Source of the DNA: Pedobacter sp. FW305-3-2-15-E-R2A2
GTDB lineage: Bacteria; Bacteroidota; Bacteroidia; Sphingobacteriales; Sphingobacteriaceae
Direction: 5' to 3'
Length of the DNA: 64,000 nt
Assembly (NCBI RefSeq): GCF_038446955.1
Contig: NZ_CP151803.1
Location: forward strand, 6,944,001-7,008,000
Under the pieces are notes generated by a model. The model worked only from the letters and a program-made list of their open reading frames with translations, had not been told where the DNA came from and did no database searches. The position numbers and the translations under genes are program-made. Below, piece after piece: positions 16,466 through 24,271 of the stretch (position 1 is its first letter; each line of letters begins with the position of its first letter).

Positions 16466-16936
16466 ATGATAAAAAAAACGCTTCTAAGCATCTTCTTTTG
16501 TGCGCTATCAATTTGTGCGCTGGCGCAGGAAACACCCGCAGTTAATAATAAATCATTTGGACAAGGGGTTGCCGCCGGTAATCTGCTCCCTATAGAAAAA
16601 ATGGAATCTGCAATGGGCGACAAAAAAACGGCCGAAATGAAAATTACCGGAGAGGTTGTTGATGTCTGCAAAAAAAAGGGTTGTTGGATGACTTTAAAAA
16701 CGCCTTCAGGAGAATCAATCCGCATTACTTTTAAAGATTATGCATTTTTCATGCCGATGGATATTGTAGGGAAAAAAGTAGCCCTTGATGGTATTGCAAA
16801 AAAACAAACCATCTCAGTGGAAACCCTAAGACACTATGCTGAGGATGCACATAAATCCGCAGAAGAGGTAGCAAAAATTACTGAGCCTAAAAAAGAACTG
16901 GCATTTGAAGCCAAAGGAGTACTTATCCTAAACTAA
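16466..16936 (+). CDS. DUF4920 family secreted protein
   Basis: A 156-residue protein with a cleavable signal peptide (LLSIFFCALSICALAQ). The body has the DUF4920 signature: ITGEVVDVCKKKGCWMTL, with two conserved cysteines spaced Cys-x4-Cys, then ITFKDYAFFMP. The domain resembles an OB-like fold, and the paired cysteines could bind metal or form a disulfide. I chose the ATG at 16466. An ATG at 16436 would place a charged extension before the signal peptide. Function unknown; probably periplasmic. Confidence 0.85.
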   Translation: MIKKTLLSIFFCALSICALAQETPAVNNKSFGQGVAAGNLLPIEKMESAMGDKKTAEMKITGEVVDVCKKKGCWMTLKTPSGESIRITFKDYAFFMPMDIVGKKVALDGIAKKQTISVETLRHYAEDAHKSAEEVAKITEPKKELAFEAKGVLILN

Positions 16937-16990
16937 GCTTACAGGACACCTATATACAGGGACTATCTAATCTTCTTAAAAAACAAAAAC

Positions 16991-17548
16991 ATGATCATAG
17001 GCGCTGTCATACTTGTCGTTCTTGCCCTAATGGCAATCTCCTTCTACAATTCTTTGATTGCAAAGAAAAACCAGGTCAACAATGCTTTTTCTGCTATAGA
17101 TGTGATGTTAAAAAAGCGTTTTGATTTATTACCAAACTTAATTGAAACGGTAAAACAGTACATGCAACATGAAGAGCGCGTATTGACAAAGGTCGTAGAA
17201 CTTAGAAGCCGTGCCTTTACACCCAATATCAGCAATGAAGAAAAACTCGATATCGACAGGCAGCTGAGTTCAGCAGTCAGAGGGCTCATGGTTAATGTAG
17301 AAAGCTATCCGGACTTAAAAGCAAATCAGAGCTTTTTAAACCTACAAAGCACCTGGACGGAAAGCGAGGAGCAGATTGCCGCTTCCAGAAGGGCTTATAA
17401 TGCATCGGTTACAGACTATAACAACGCAATTATGATGTTTCCAGGGAGTATTATCGCAGGAATGTTAAACTACCAACAGATTGCTGTTCTGGCCAATACA
17501 GAAGAAGAACGGAAGAACATCAGCGCCAAAGAGCTCTTCAATAATTAG
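16991..17548 (+). CDS. LemA family protein
   Basis: A 185-residue protein with one N-terminal transmembrane helix (IIGAVILVVLALMAISFY) followed by the LemA helical core: NNAFSAIDVMLKKRFDLLPN, then VKQYMQHE and ARRAYN-like ASRRAYNASVTDYN. LemA proteins are membrane-anchored helical bundles of uncertain role. It overlaps the next gene by 1 nt (TAG/GTG), so translation is probably coupled. Confidence 0.92.
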   Translation: MIIGAVILVVLALMAISFYNSLIAKKNQVNNAFSAIDVMLKKRFDLLPNLIETVKQYMQHEERVLTKVVELRSRAFTPNISNEEKLDIDRQLSSAVRGLMVNVESYPDLKANQSFLNLQSTWTESEEQIAASRRAYNASVTDYNNAIMMFPGSIIAGMLNYQQIAVLANTEEERKNISAKELFNN

Positions 17549-18504
17549 TGATATCCGTGATTGAAGATGGTGATGCCAGACAGCAAATTTTAACTGAACT
17601 GGAAGCTTTACGTAAGGAAGTTTATAACATAAAAATCAAAAATTATTCCATCGTTGGAATAGGCACTCTGGTCGTCGTTACTGGCATTGCTTTCGGAGTC
17701 CTTATTCCGGCCATAGTTCCCGGTATTGCAATACTCATTTACGGATTTGTGATGCTCAGCAAAGCTGGTCCAAAAGAAACACAATACCGATACTCCTATA
17801 AGCATTCCCTGGTAGCCTATGCCTTGAAGACCATAGATGAAAGTCTTAAGATCGATAGTGCTCAAGCTTTATCTGTGGAAGCTTTTATTTCCTCCAGACT
17901 TTTTGCCAAAGCACCAGACCGATATCAGAGCGAAGATCAGGTATACGGCTTCGCCGGAAAAACGAAATTCAGTTTCTCAGAAGTACATGCAGAATACAAA
18001 ACAGTTTCTCAAACTAAGAATGGCCAGCGCGTAGATTGGCACGATATTTTAAAGGGCGTGGTGTTCTGTGCTGATTTTAACAAAAATTTCAAAGGAACAA
18101 CCATGGTCAGACCTAAGGATTTTAGCGCTGCATTTGGCGCCTGGATTTCAATGACTCTTCCCATATTTGCTTCCGCAGAGGTAGTTAAACTGGAAAACAC
18201 AGACTTCGATAAGACATTTATTACTTATTCGAATGATCAGGTAGAGGCCCGCTATATTTTAACTCCTTCATTGATGGAACGGATTTCTGAACTAAACAAG
18301 CGCTCAAAAGAGACCATTAGCTTGTCGTTCACAGGCAGTCTTGTATTCATTGCCTTTCCACTAAACGAAAACTACTTCGAACCTCCCATTTCCAAGAGTT
18401 TACTCGACAAGAACCTTCTTCAAAAGGATATCGAACTTATTCAGTTCATGTATGGCATTGTTAAAGAGCTTGATTTGAATACCCGCATTTGGGGGAAAAA
18501 CTAA
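17548..18504 (+). CDS. DUF3137 family membrane protein
   Basis: A 318-residue protein with two adjacent hydrophobic segments near residues 33-75 (VGIGTLVVVTGIAFGVLIPA, PGIAILIYGFVML) and a soluble C-terminal domain that includes GVVFCADFNKNF and the IAFPLNENYFEPP segment, typical of DUF3137. It starts with GTG overlapping the lemA stop codon. A second GTG three codons later is possible. LemA and DUF3137 proteins often occur as a pair, implying a joint envelope role that is not yet defined. Confidence 0.88.
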   Translation: MISVIEDGDARQQILTELEALRKEVYNIKIKNYSIVGIGTLVVVTGIAFGVLIPAIVPGIAILIYGFVMLSKAGPKETQYRYSYKHSLVAYALKTIDESLKIDSAQALSVEAFISSRLFAKAPDRYQSEDQVYGFAGKTKFSFSEVHAEYKTVSQTKNGQRVDWHDILKGVVFCADFNKNFKGTTMVRPKDFSAAFGAWISMTLPIFASAEVVKLENTDFDKTFITYSNDQVEARYILTPSLMERISELNKRSKETISLSFTGSLVFIAFPLNENYFEPPISKSLLDKNLLQKDIELIQFMYGIVKELDLNTRIWGKN

Positions 18505-18552
18505 GATACTCTTCCAATCCAGGAGATTATAACAACAAAATTCATTTAAAAT

Positions 18553-18578
18553 AAAAAAGTCCCTTTCGGGACTTTTTT
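18553..18578. terminator. Bidirectional intrinsic terminator
   Basis: AAAAAAGTCCC pairs with GGGACTTTTTT with a 4-nt loop. It serves DUF3137 on the plus strand and carB on the minus strand. Confidence 0.92.
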
Positions 18579-18581
18579 ATT

Positions 18582-21398
18582 TTATTTCGATAGATACATC
18601 GACTTGTCTTTATATAATTTTCTGAAGTAAGGATCTTCCAGATTCTTAATAAACCTGATGGCCTCTCCTGTAGATTTCATCTCCGGACCTAATTCCTTCG
18701 CTACTTCAGGGAATTTATCAAAGGAGAACACAGGCTCTTTAATCGCATAACCTTCCAGCTTTCTCACAATCGTAAAATCTTTCAGTTTATTTGCACCTAG
18801 CATCACCTTAGCGGCAATATTAATGTAAGGAACATCATAAGCCTTAGCAATGAAAGGAACTGTCCTGGAAGCTCTTGGATTCGCTTCGATCACATAAACC
18901 TTTTCGTCTTTTACAGCGAATTGTATATTCAGTAATCCAATTACATTTAATGCTTTTGCGATTTTCTTAGAGTAGGCTTCCATGTCGTTCATTACCTTTT
19001 CAGATAAACTGAATGGAGGCAATACTGCACTTGAATCTCCGGAATGGATACCTGCAGGCTCAATGTGTTCCATTAACCCGATGATATGTACATCTTCTCC
19101 ATCACAGATAGAATCAGATTCTGTTTCTTCTGCTCTATCTAAGAAATGATCGATCAGCACACGATTTCCCGGAAGATCACCCAATAGCTTAACTACTGCT
19201 TTCTCCAGGTCTTCATCATTGATTACGATACTCATCCCTTGTCCACCCAGTACATAACTTGGTCTTACCAATACCGGATATCCAACTTCATGAGCAACAA
19301 CTATTGCCTCTTCTGCATTTTCTGCAACACCATATTTTGGATATGGAATTTCTAACTCTTTAAGAAGGTCTGAGAAACGTCCCCTGTCTTCGGCAACATC
19401 CATATCGTTGTACGAAGTACCGATAATCTTAATGCCATTTTCATGAAGTTTCTCTGCCATTTTCAAAGCAGTCTGTCCACCCAACTGAACGATTACACCT
19501 TCTGGTTTTTCCAGCTCGATGATCTCACGAACATGCTCCCAGAATACCGGCTCAAAGTATAACTTGTCAGCCATATTGAAATCGGTAGATACCGTCTCAG
19601 GATTACAGTTGATCATGATCGCTTCATAACCGCTTTCTTTCGCAGCCAGCAAACCATGTACACAAGAGTAATCAAACTCAATTCCTTGTCCGATACGGTT
19701 AGGTCCTGAGCCCAGTACGATCACCTTTTTTCTATCAGATGGAGTCGATTCGTTCTCTTCTTCAAATGTAGAGTAGTAATATGGGGTCTGTGCAGCAAAT
19801 TCAGCAGCACAAGTATCTACCATTTTATAAACACGTTTGATGCCTAATGACTTTCTGCGTTCGTAAACCTCATCCTCTGTTACATTGCCCAACAAGTAAG
19901 CAATCTGGATATCCGAGAATCCTTTTTGTTTTAGTGTGAAGAAGAAATCCTTAGGAACATTGTTCAAAGAATATCTTTTCAATTCTGTTTCCAGATGTAC
20001 CAGCTCCTGAATCTGTGCCAGGAACCATTTATCAATTTTGGTTACCTTACGGATAGACTCCAGAGGCACACCCATGCTCATTGCATCTTTGATTAAGAAC
20101 AAACGATTCCAACTTGGATGCTCCAATCCGTGCATGATCTCTTCAATGCTTCTGTTATGTTTACCATCTGCACCCAGTCCGGCTCTACCAATTTCTAAAC
20201 TCTGACAGGCTTTCTGCAATGCTTCTATGAAACTGCGACCAATAGACATCACTTCACCTACAGATTTCATCTGCAATCCAAGTTCCATATTGGCACCCTT
20301 GAATTTATCAAAGTTCCAGCGTGGTACTTTTACGATTACATAATCTAAAGTAGGTTCGAAGTAAGCAGAGGTTGTTTTTGTAATTTGATTTTCGATCTCA
20401 TCCAAGTTATAACCGATGGCTAACTTAGAAGCAATCTTAGCGATAGGATATCCTGTTGCTTTACTTGCCAGTGCCGAAGAGCGTGACACCCTTGGATTGA
20501 TCTCGATAGCGATAATATCATCATTGTCAGGGTTTACAGAGAACTGGACGTTACATCCTCCTGCAAAGTTACCAATGGCGCGCATCATTTTAATGGCCTG
20601 ATTACGCATATCCTGGTAGCAACGGTCCGATAAGGTCATTGCCGGCGCTACGGTAATGGAATCCCCGGTATGGATTCCCATTGGATCAAAATTTTCAATT
20701 GAGCAGATAATAATTACGTTGTCATTGCTATCTCTCAACAATTCCAATTCGTATTCTTTCCATCCCAATACGGCTTTTTCTACCAATACTTCATGCGTTG
20801 GAGAAGCTTCCAGTCCACGCTGTAATGCGTGGTCAAATTCTTCTTTTTTATGCACGAAACCTCCACCTGAACCTCCCAATGTATAAGAAGGACGGATAAC
20901 CAATGGATAACCAATTTCCTGAGCAGCTTCTTTACCTTCTAAGAAGGAATTAGCAATTCTGGATGGCGCTACACCTACACCTATGTCAATCATCAACTGA
21001 CGGAAGGCTTCTCTGTTTTCGGTTTTCTCAATCGCGGCAACGTCTACCCCGATTACCCTTACTCCGTATTTTTCCCAGACACCGCGTTCTTCTGCTTCTT
21101 TACAAAGATTCAAAGCGGTTTGTCCGCCCATAGTAGGCAAAACTGCATCGATTTTACGTTCTATTAAAATCTGCTCAATGGAGTCTACCGTTAAAGGCCA
21201 CAGGTAAACATGATCCCCAATCACCTTGTCGGTCATGATGGTTGCAGGATTAGAGTTGATGATTGAAACTTCAATCCCCTCTTCCTTTAAAGATAAGGCA
21301 GCTTGAGATCCTGAATAATCAAATTCACAAGCTTGACCAATGATAATAGGTCCCGATCCGATAATTAATACTGAGCGTATGGAGGTGTCTTTAGGCAT
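18582..21398 (-). CDS. carB: Carbamoyl-phosphate synthase large subunit, without the C-terminal regulatory domain
   Basis: A 938-residue enzyme that makes carbamoyl phosphate for pyrimidines and arginine from bicarbonate, ammonia and two ATP. Both ATP-grasp halves are present: GSGPIIIGQACEFDYSG and LPTMGGQTALN in the first, then GSGPNRIGQGIEFDYS and VQLGGQTALKMAE in the second. The protein stops shortly after the second ATP-grasp half (FIKNLEDPYFRKL). About 130 residues forming the MGS-like allosteric domain of the 1073-residue E. coli enzyme are missing, so UMP/ornithine control via that domain is not expected. carA is not adjacent. It has its own promoter box and terminator. Confidence 0.95.
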   Translation of the reverse strand: MPKDTSIRSVLIIGSGPIIIGQACEFDYSGSQAALSLKEEGIEVSIINSNPATIMTDKVIGDHVYLWPLTVDSIEQILIERKIDAVLPTMGGQTALNLCKEAEERGVWEKYGVRVIGVDVAAIEKTENREAFRQLMIDIGVGVAPSRIANSFLEGKEAAQEIGYPLVIRPSYTLGGSGGGFVHKKEEFDHALQRGLEASPTHEVLVEKAVLGWKEYELELLRDSNDNVIIICSIENFDPMGIHTGDSITVAPAMTLSDRCYQDMRNQAIKMMRAIGNFAGGCNVQFSVNPDNDDIIAIEINPRVSRSSALASKATGYPIAKIASKLAIGYNLDEIENQITKTTSAYFEPTLDYVIVKVPRWNFDKFKGANMELGLQMKSVGEVMSIGRSFIEALQKACQSLEIGRAGLGADGKHNRSIEEIMHGLEHPSWNRLFLIKDAMSMGVPLESIRKVTKIDKWFLAQIQELVHLETELKRYSLNNVPKDFFFTLKQKGFSDIQIAYLLGNVTEDEVYERRKSLGIKRVYKMVDTCAAEFAAQTPYYYSTFEEENESTPSDRKKVIVLGSGPNRIGQGIEFDYSCVHGLLAAKESGYEAIMINCNPETVSTDFNMADKLYFEPVFWEHVREIIELEKPEGVIVQLGGQTALKMAEKLHENGIKIIGTSYNDMDVAEDRGRFSDLLKELEIPYPKYGVAENAEEAIVVAHEVGYPVLVRPSYVLGGQGMSIVINDEDLEKAVVKLLGDLPGNRVLIDHFLDRAEETESDSICDGEDVHIIGLMEHIEPAGIHSGDSSAVLPPFSLSEKVMNDMEAYSKKIAKALNVIGLLNIQFAVKDEKVYVIEANPRASRTVPFIAKAYDVPYINIAAKVMLGANKLKDFTIVRKLEGYAIKEPVFSFDKFPEVAKELGPEMKSTGEAIRFIKNLEDPYFRKLYKDKSMYLSK

Positions 21399-21502
21399 AA
21401 GGCTTTAAAAAGTCTAAAGTTATATAAGTGAAATTGGTAAAAAATGCGTTCTAAAAGACCAGAATAGTCTTGAGATTTTCTGTGCTGGTAAGTATGGAAA
21501 TT

Positions 21503-21531
21503 CCCGACTCTTCTGTCGGGATGCAAAGTTA
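21503..21531 (-). promoter_or_regulatory. carB promoter -7 box and 5' hairpin
   Basis: The minus strand reads TAACTTTG at 21524-21531, an exact TAnnTTTG match 125 nt upstream of carB. Directly after it, CCCGAC pairs with GTCGGG (21503-21520), which would form a hairpin at the extreme 5' end of the mRNA. The remaining leader of about 105 nt could hold further control. Confidence 0.55.
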
Positions 21532-21580
21532 CGTTTTTGAACATTAAAAATGAGGTGTTTTTTAAAAAAACGTTCAAATA

Positions 21581-21615
21581 AAAAAGGGCTATCAGAATTA
21601 ACCGACAGCCCTTTT
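21581..21615 (-). terminator. Intrinsic terminator of the small carboxypeptidase-regulatory-like gene
   Basis: On the minus strand AAAAGGGCT pairs with AGCCCTTTT around a 16-nt interval with partial extra pairing, followed by TTATTTG. Confidence 0.75.
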
Positions 21616-21631
21616 ATTTATCATCATCAAT

Positions 21632-21949
21632 CTATTGAAGTAATTTGATCTCTCCAACATCTGTAGTAGCACTATCTGTAACTGCAACGTTCTCTACCGA
21701 AGTATCTTTATAGGGTGCATTTGCCTTTACCAAAACGGTATAAGTCCCTGGTTTAACCTTGCTAAATACAAAGCTTCCATTTGTTATAGCAGCCCTTAAT
21801 GTATCAGTACCGACAACCGCCAATACCTGAGATGCACCCTCGGCGGGAGTAACTTTTCCCTGGATTCCGCCCTCTCTAATGGAGGTAAATGCTAATAAAC
21901 CTAATGAGAGCCCTAATACTGCTATGAAATTTAAACTTGCCTTTTTCAT
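21632..21949 (-). CDS. Small secreted protein with a carboxypeptidase-regulatory-like (transthyretin-type) domain
   Basis: A 105-residue protein. The signal peptide (KKASLNFIAVLGLSLGLLAF) precedes a single beta-sandwich: IQGKVTPAEGASQVLAVVG, then FVFSKVKPGTYTVLVKAN, the hallmark of CarboxypepD-reg-like domains that in Bacteroidota often precede TonB-dependent receptors. Here the domain stands alone. I chose the ATG at 21947-21949 over an in-frame TTG three codons upstream. Probably periplasmic or surface-located. Partner unknown. Confidence 0.78.
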   Translation of the reverse strand: MKKASLNFIAVLGLSLGLLAFTSIREGGIQGKVTPAEGASQVLAVVGTDTLRAAITNGSFVFSKVKPGTYTVLVKANAPYKDTSVENVAVTDSATTDVGEIKLLQ

Positions 21950-22214
21950 CCTGATCAATTTTAGTTTAACCTTACTGCTTATTAATTGTTTCCACCCACT
22001 AATACAAACAGCGACCTGATATGTTTTAAAAATCGTTTGCTTTTTTTTAAAAGCTGACTCTAATTTAGTTTTACTCCTTCATGTCAAAATAAATAGAAAA
22101 TACAGACTATTCACAAATTGGAACAACATTTGCAGATTCTGTACCGTTATAAGCTTCATTATCCCGCTTTTAAAATAACACACAATATAACAAATGAAAG
22201 CAACACACACGCAA

Positions 22215-22739
22215 ATGAAAAAAATATTTCCGGCTTTAATTGCCTTAGTAATCTTACTAGCAGGTTGTGCTACGGTGCAATCTCTAATTAAATCAACGTT
22301 TCCTTATACTGCAATAGTAGTCATTCCAGCATCTTCGAAAAGTAATACCGTCATTTCTGCGAACTCAGCAGCAACGAGCTTTGACCAGGTCTTTGGAAAT
22401 CAAAACGGAACAGATTATGTAAAAGAAATCAGAATTGCTTCTGCTAAACTTGATGCGAGTAATCCTTCGAACAAGAGTTTAGGGATGTTCAAATCCGTTA
22501 AATTGTTTGTGACGAATGACAAAGGAGCTGAGGTCATGGTAGCGTCAAGAAGCGACGTTCAGGAAAACATTGGCTCCGGATTAGTACTAGACATTGATAA
22601 TTCACGTTTTCTAGATAACTATGTTAAAGGTACCAGCCTGCGCATAAGAATGGAATATGTGCTGAGAGACAATACCGCTACAGATGTAAGTGTCAGGGTA
22701 TCATTAAGCTTCAGCACTTCTCCAAAAACAGCAAAATAG
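22215..22739 (+). CDS. Hypothetical lipoprotein
   Basis: A 174-residue protein with a lipoprotein signal peptide (IFPALIALVILLAGC, Cys18). The mature domain has about 155 residues, is beta-rich, and includes EIRIASAKLDAS and a C-terminal VSVRVSLSFST. I do not recognise a family. An in-frame ATG at 22194 would add seven residues; the inner ATG gives a more typical signal peptide. It is isolated between its own terminator and a divergent gene. Confidence 0.7.
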   Translation: MKKIFPALIALVILLAGCATVQSLIKSTFPYTAIVVIPASSKSNTVISANSAATSFDQVFGNQNGTDYVKEIRIASAKLDASNPSNKSLGMFKSVKLFVTNDKGAEVMVASRSDVQENIGSGLVLDIDNSRFLDNYVKGTSLRIRMEYVLRDNTATDVSVRVSLSFSTSPKTAK

Positions 22740-22796
22740 TATAAAAAAATCCTCTTTTAAGAGGGTAATCTTCATAAATAGTTTGTTTGGTTTATT

Positions 22797-22831
22797 ATCC
22801 GGCAGGAATCATTTCCCTGCCGGATTTTTTA
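22797..22831 (+). terminator. Intrinsic terminator
   Basis: ATCCGGCAGG pairs with CCTGCCGGAT around an 8-9-nt loop, then TTTTTATA. A weaker CCTCTTTTAAGAGG palindrome lies at 22750-22763, closer to the stop codon. Confidence 0.85.
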
Positions 22832-22876
22832 TACCGCTTTCTTTAACCAGTTAATGCCCCTTCACAAATGTTTATG

Positions 22877-22906
22877 TTGCAAATAATTTTAGGATAACTA
22901 CTTTTG
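22877..22906 (+). promoter_or_regulatory. pnuC-type gene promoter, leaderless arrangement
   Basis: TTG at 22877-22879, a 19-nt spacer and TACTTTTG at 22899-22906 make a full two-part Bacteroidota promoter. Only GCTC separates the box from the ATG at 22911, so the predicted transcription start is at or next to the start codon. Confidence 0.7.
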
Positions 22907-22910
22907 GCTC

Positions 22911-23528
22911 ATGTTACTTCTTGAATCTTCCTTTTTTCAGTTGATTGTCGACCAGTTTAAGCACACTTCGTGGCAGGAGTGGCTTGGCGTCATTTCCGGA
23001 TTCATTTGCATTTATCTGGCCACAAAGGAAAATGTACTCAGCTGGCCAATCTCTATCATTAGTGTTATTGCTTACGCCTGGGTATTTTATGATGCAAAAA
23101 TGTATGGCGACATGGCCTTACAGTTTTATTTCCTTTGCAGTGCTTTCTATGGCTGGTACTTTTGGATCAATAATAAACAAAGTGATGATAAGCCCATTAC
23201 CAACTTATCAGCAAAAGGCTGGTGGATTGCTTCCGGATCTGTTGTAGTCTTATCGGTAGTTTTGGGCATCTATCTTGATCAGTATACCGATACGAACGTT
23301 CCTTATGAAGATGGTTTTTGTACTGCGCTTAGTTTTGTAGCACAACTAATGCTGACCAGAAAAATTCTTCAAAACTGGATCCTTTGGATCATTGTAGACC
23401 TTTGTTATATCCCATTATATATTTATAAAAATCTAAATTTAAGTGCTGTTTTCTATGCATTCCTGGTGGCCATAGCCATCAAAGGTTATTTAGACTGGAG
23501 GAAAACCTACCGTGAACAAACAAATTAA
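22911..23528 (+). CDS. pnuC: PnuC/PnuT-family vitamin transporter
   Basis: A 205-residue inner-membrane protein of the PnuC family with about seven transmembrane segments. Family features are EWLGVISGFICIYLATKENV, the WPISIISVIAYAWVFY helix, YFLCSAFYGWYFW and the C-terminal WIIVDLCYIPLYIYK. PnuC carries nicotinamide riboside. Homologues called PnuT carry thiamine in Bacteroidota. The next gene is a NadR-like kinase with a 17-nt overlap, and a TPP riboswitch-controlled TonB receptor follows, so thiamine is a serious alternative substrate. Sequence reading alone cannot choose between them. Confidence 0.88.
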   Translation: MLLLESSFFQLIVDQFKHTSWQEWLGVISGFICIYLATKENVLSWPISIISVIAYAWVFYDAKMYGDMALQFYFLCSAFYGWYFWINNKQSDDKPITNLSAKGWWIASGSVVVLSVVLGIYLDQYTDTNVPYEDGFCTALSFVAQLMLTRKILQNWILWIIVDLCYIPLYIYKNLNLSAVFYAFLVAIAIKGYLDWRKTYREQTN

Positions 23529-24042
23529 GAAAATTGCCATTGTTGGCCCTGAAAGCACAGGAAAATCGACGATTACACAGCAACTGGCTAAACATTACAA
23601 AACACTTTGGGTACCTGAGTATGCAAGGTATTACTGTGCTGCATTAACTGAACCCTGCAGCTTGCAGGACGAAATCAACATGTATCATGGACAAGTAGCA
23701 CTGGAAGAATCTATCTTAGCCATCGCAGAAAAAGACCTGATCTTTTGCGACACTACCTTTATCACGGTAAAAATCTGGAGCGAAGAAGTCTTTGGAGAAA
23801 CACCACAGGTTGTACTGGATGCATTGCCTAACTACACCTACGATTTATACTTACTCATGGACATCGACCTTCCATGGCAGGAAGATCCATTGCGTGATTT
23901 TCCACATAAAAGAGAACACTTTATGCAAGTATGGCATCAGGAACTAAAAAACTTAACTGCAAACTACATAGTGATCAACGGACAGGAAGAACGATTAAAT
24001 AATGCCATTTCAGCAGTGGAATCCTTCCTCAACAAGCCATAA
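23512..24042 (+). CDS. NadR-like P-loop kinase (ribosylnicotinamide kinase-type ATPase)
   Basis: A 176-residue P-loop protein with Walker A VGPESTGKST, a YARYYC segment, Walker B-like LIFCDTTFITVKIWSEE, and a C-terminal lid region (PWQEDPLRDFPHKRE). This matches the kinase domain of NadR without the HTH and adenylyltransferase parts. Such kinases trap imported nicotinamide riboside by phosphorylation. It starts at GTG 23512, inside the transporter gene, so translation is probably coupled. Given the thiamine context downstream, phosphorylation of thiamine or another vitamin is an alternative. Confidence 0.85.
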   Translation: MNKQIKKIAIVGPESTGKSTITQQLAKHYKTLWVPEYARYYCAALTEPCSLQDEINMYHGQVALEESILAIAEKDLIFCDTTFITVKIWSEEVFGETPQVVLDALPNYTYDLYLLMDIDLPWQEDPLRDFPHKREHFMQVWHQELKNLTANYIVINGQEERLNNAISAVESFLNKP

Positions 24043-24057
24043 TCTAAGCTGCGTTCC

Positions 24058-24086
24058 TTGCTATTCAATTTTTATCAATACCTTTA
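24058..24086 (+). promoter_or_regulatory. Promoter of the TPP-riboswitch transcript
   Basis: TTG at 24058-24060, an 18-nt spacer, then TACCTTTA at 24079-24086 (one mismatch to TAnnTTTG). It would start RNA just before the riboswitch. Confidence 0.5.
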
Positions 24087-24093
24087 CACCATC

Positions 24094-24207
24094 AAAAAGG
24101 GGTGCCTTGTTTTGTAAAAAACACAAAAACAGGCTGAGAGCATACCCAATATATCTGCAAACAGATATATGCACCTGATCCGGATAATGCCGGCGGAGGG
24201 ATTGGAG
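24094..24207 (+). promoter_or_regulatory. TPP (THI-box) riboswitch
   Basis: The conserved elements occur in order: GGGGTGCC, ACAGGCTGAGAG, TACCC, then ACCTGATCCGGATAATGCC and GGCGGAGGGA, i.e. the thiamine-pyrophosphate aptamer, with a variable stem ATATATCTGC/GCAGATATAT-like arm between. After the aptamer, CTGTAAG pairs with CTTACAG (24226-24248), 24 nt before the TTG start of the receptor gene, with no T-run. Control is therefore more likely at translation initiation than by termination. It governs the TonB-dependent receptor and probably thiE. Confidence 0.95.
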
Positions 24208-24271
24208 TTATGGAGTTTAACTGGGCTGTAAGTGCCCCTTACTTACAGTGGTTTAACTAAAAATCAAAAAA

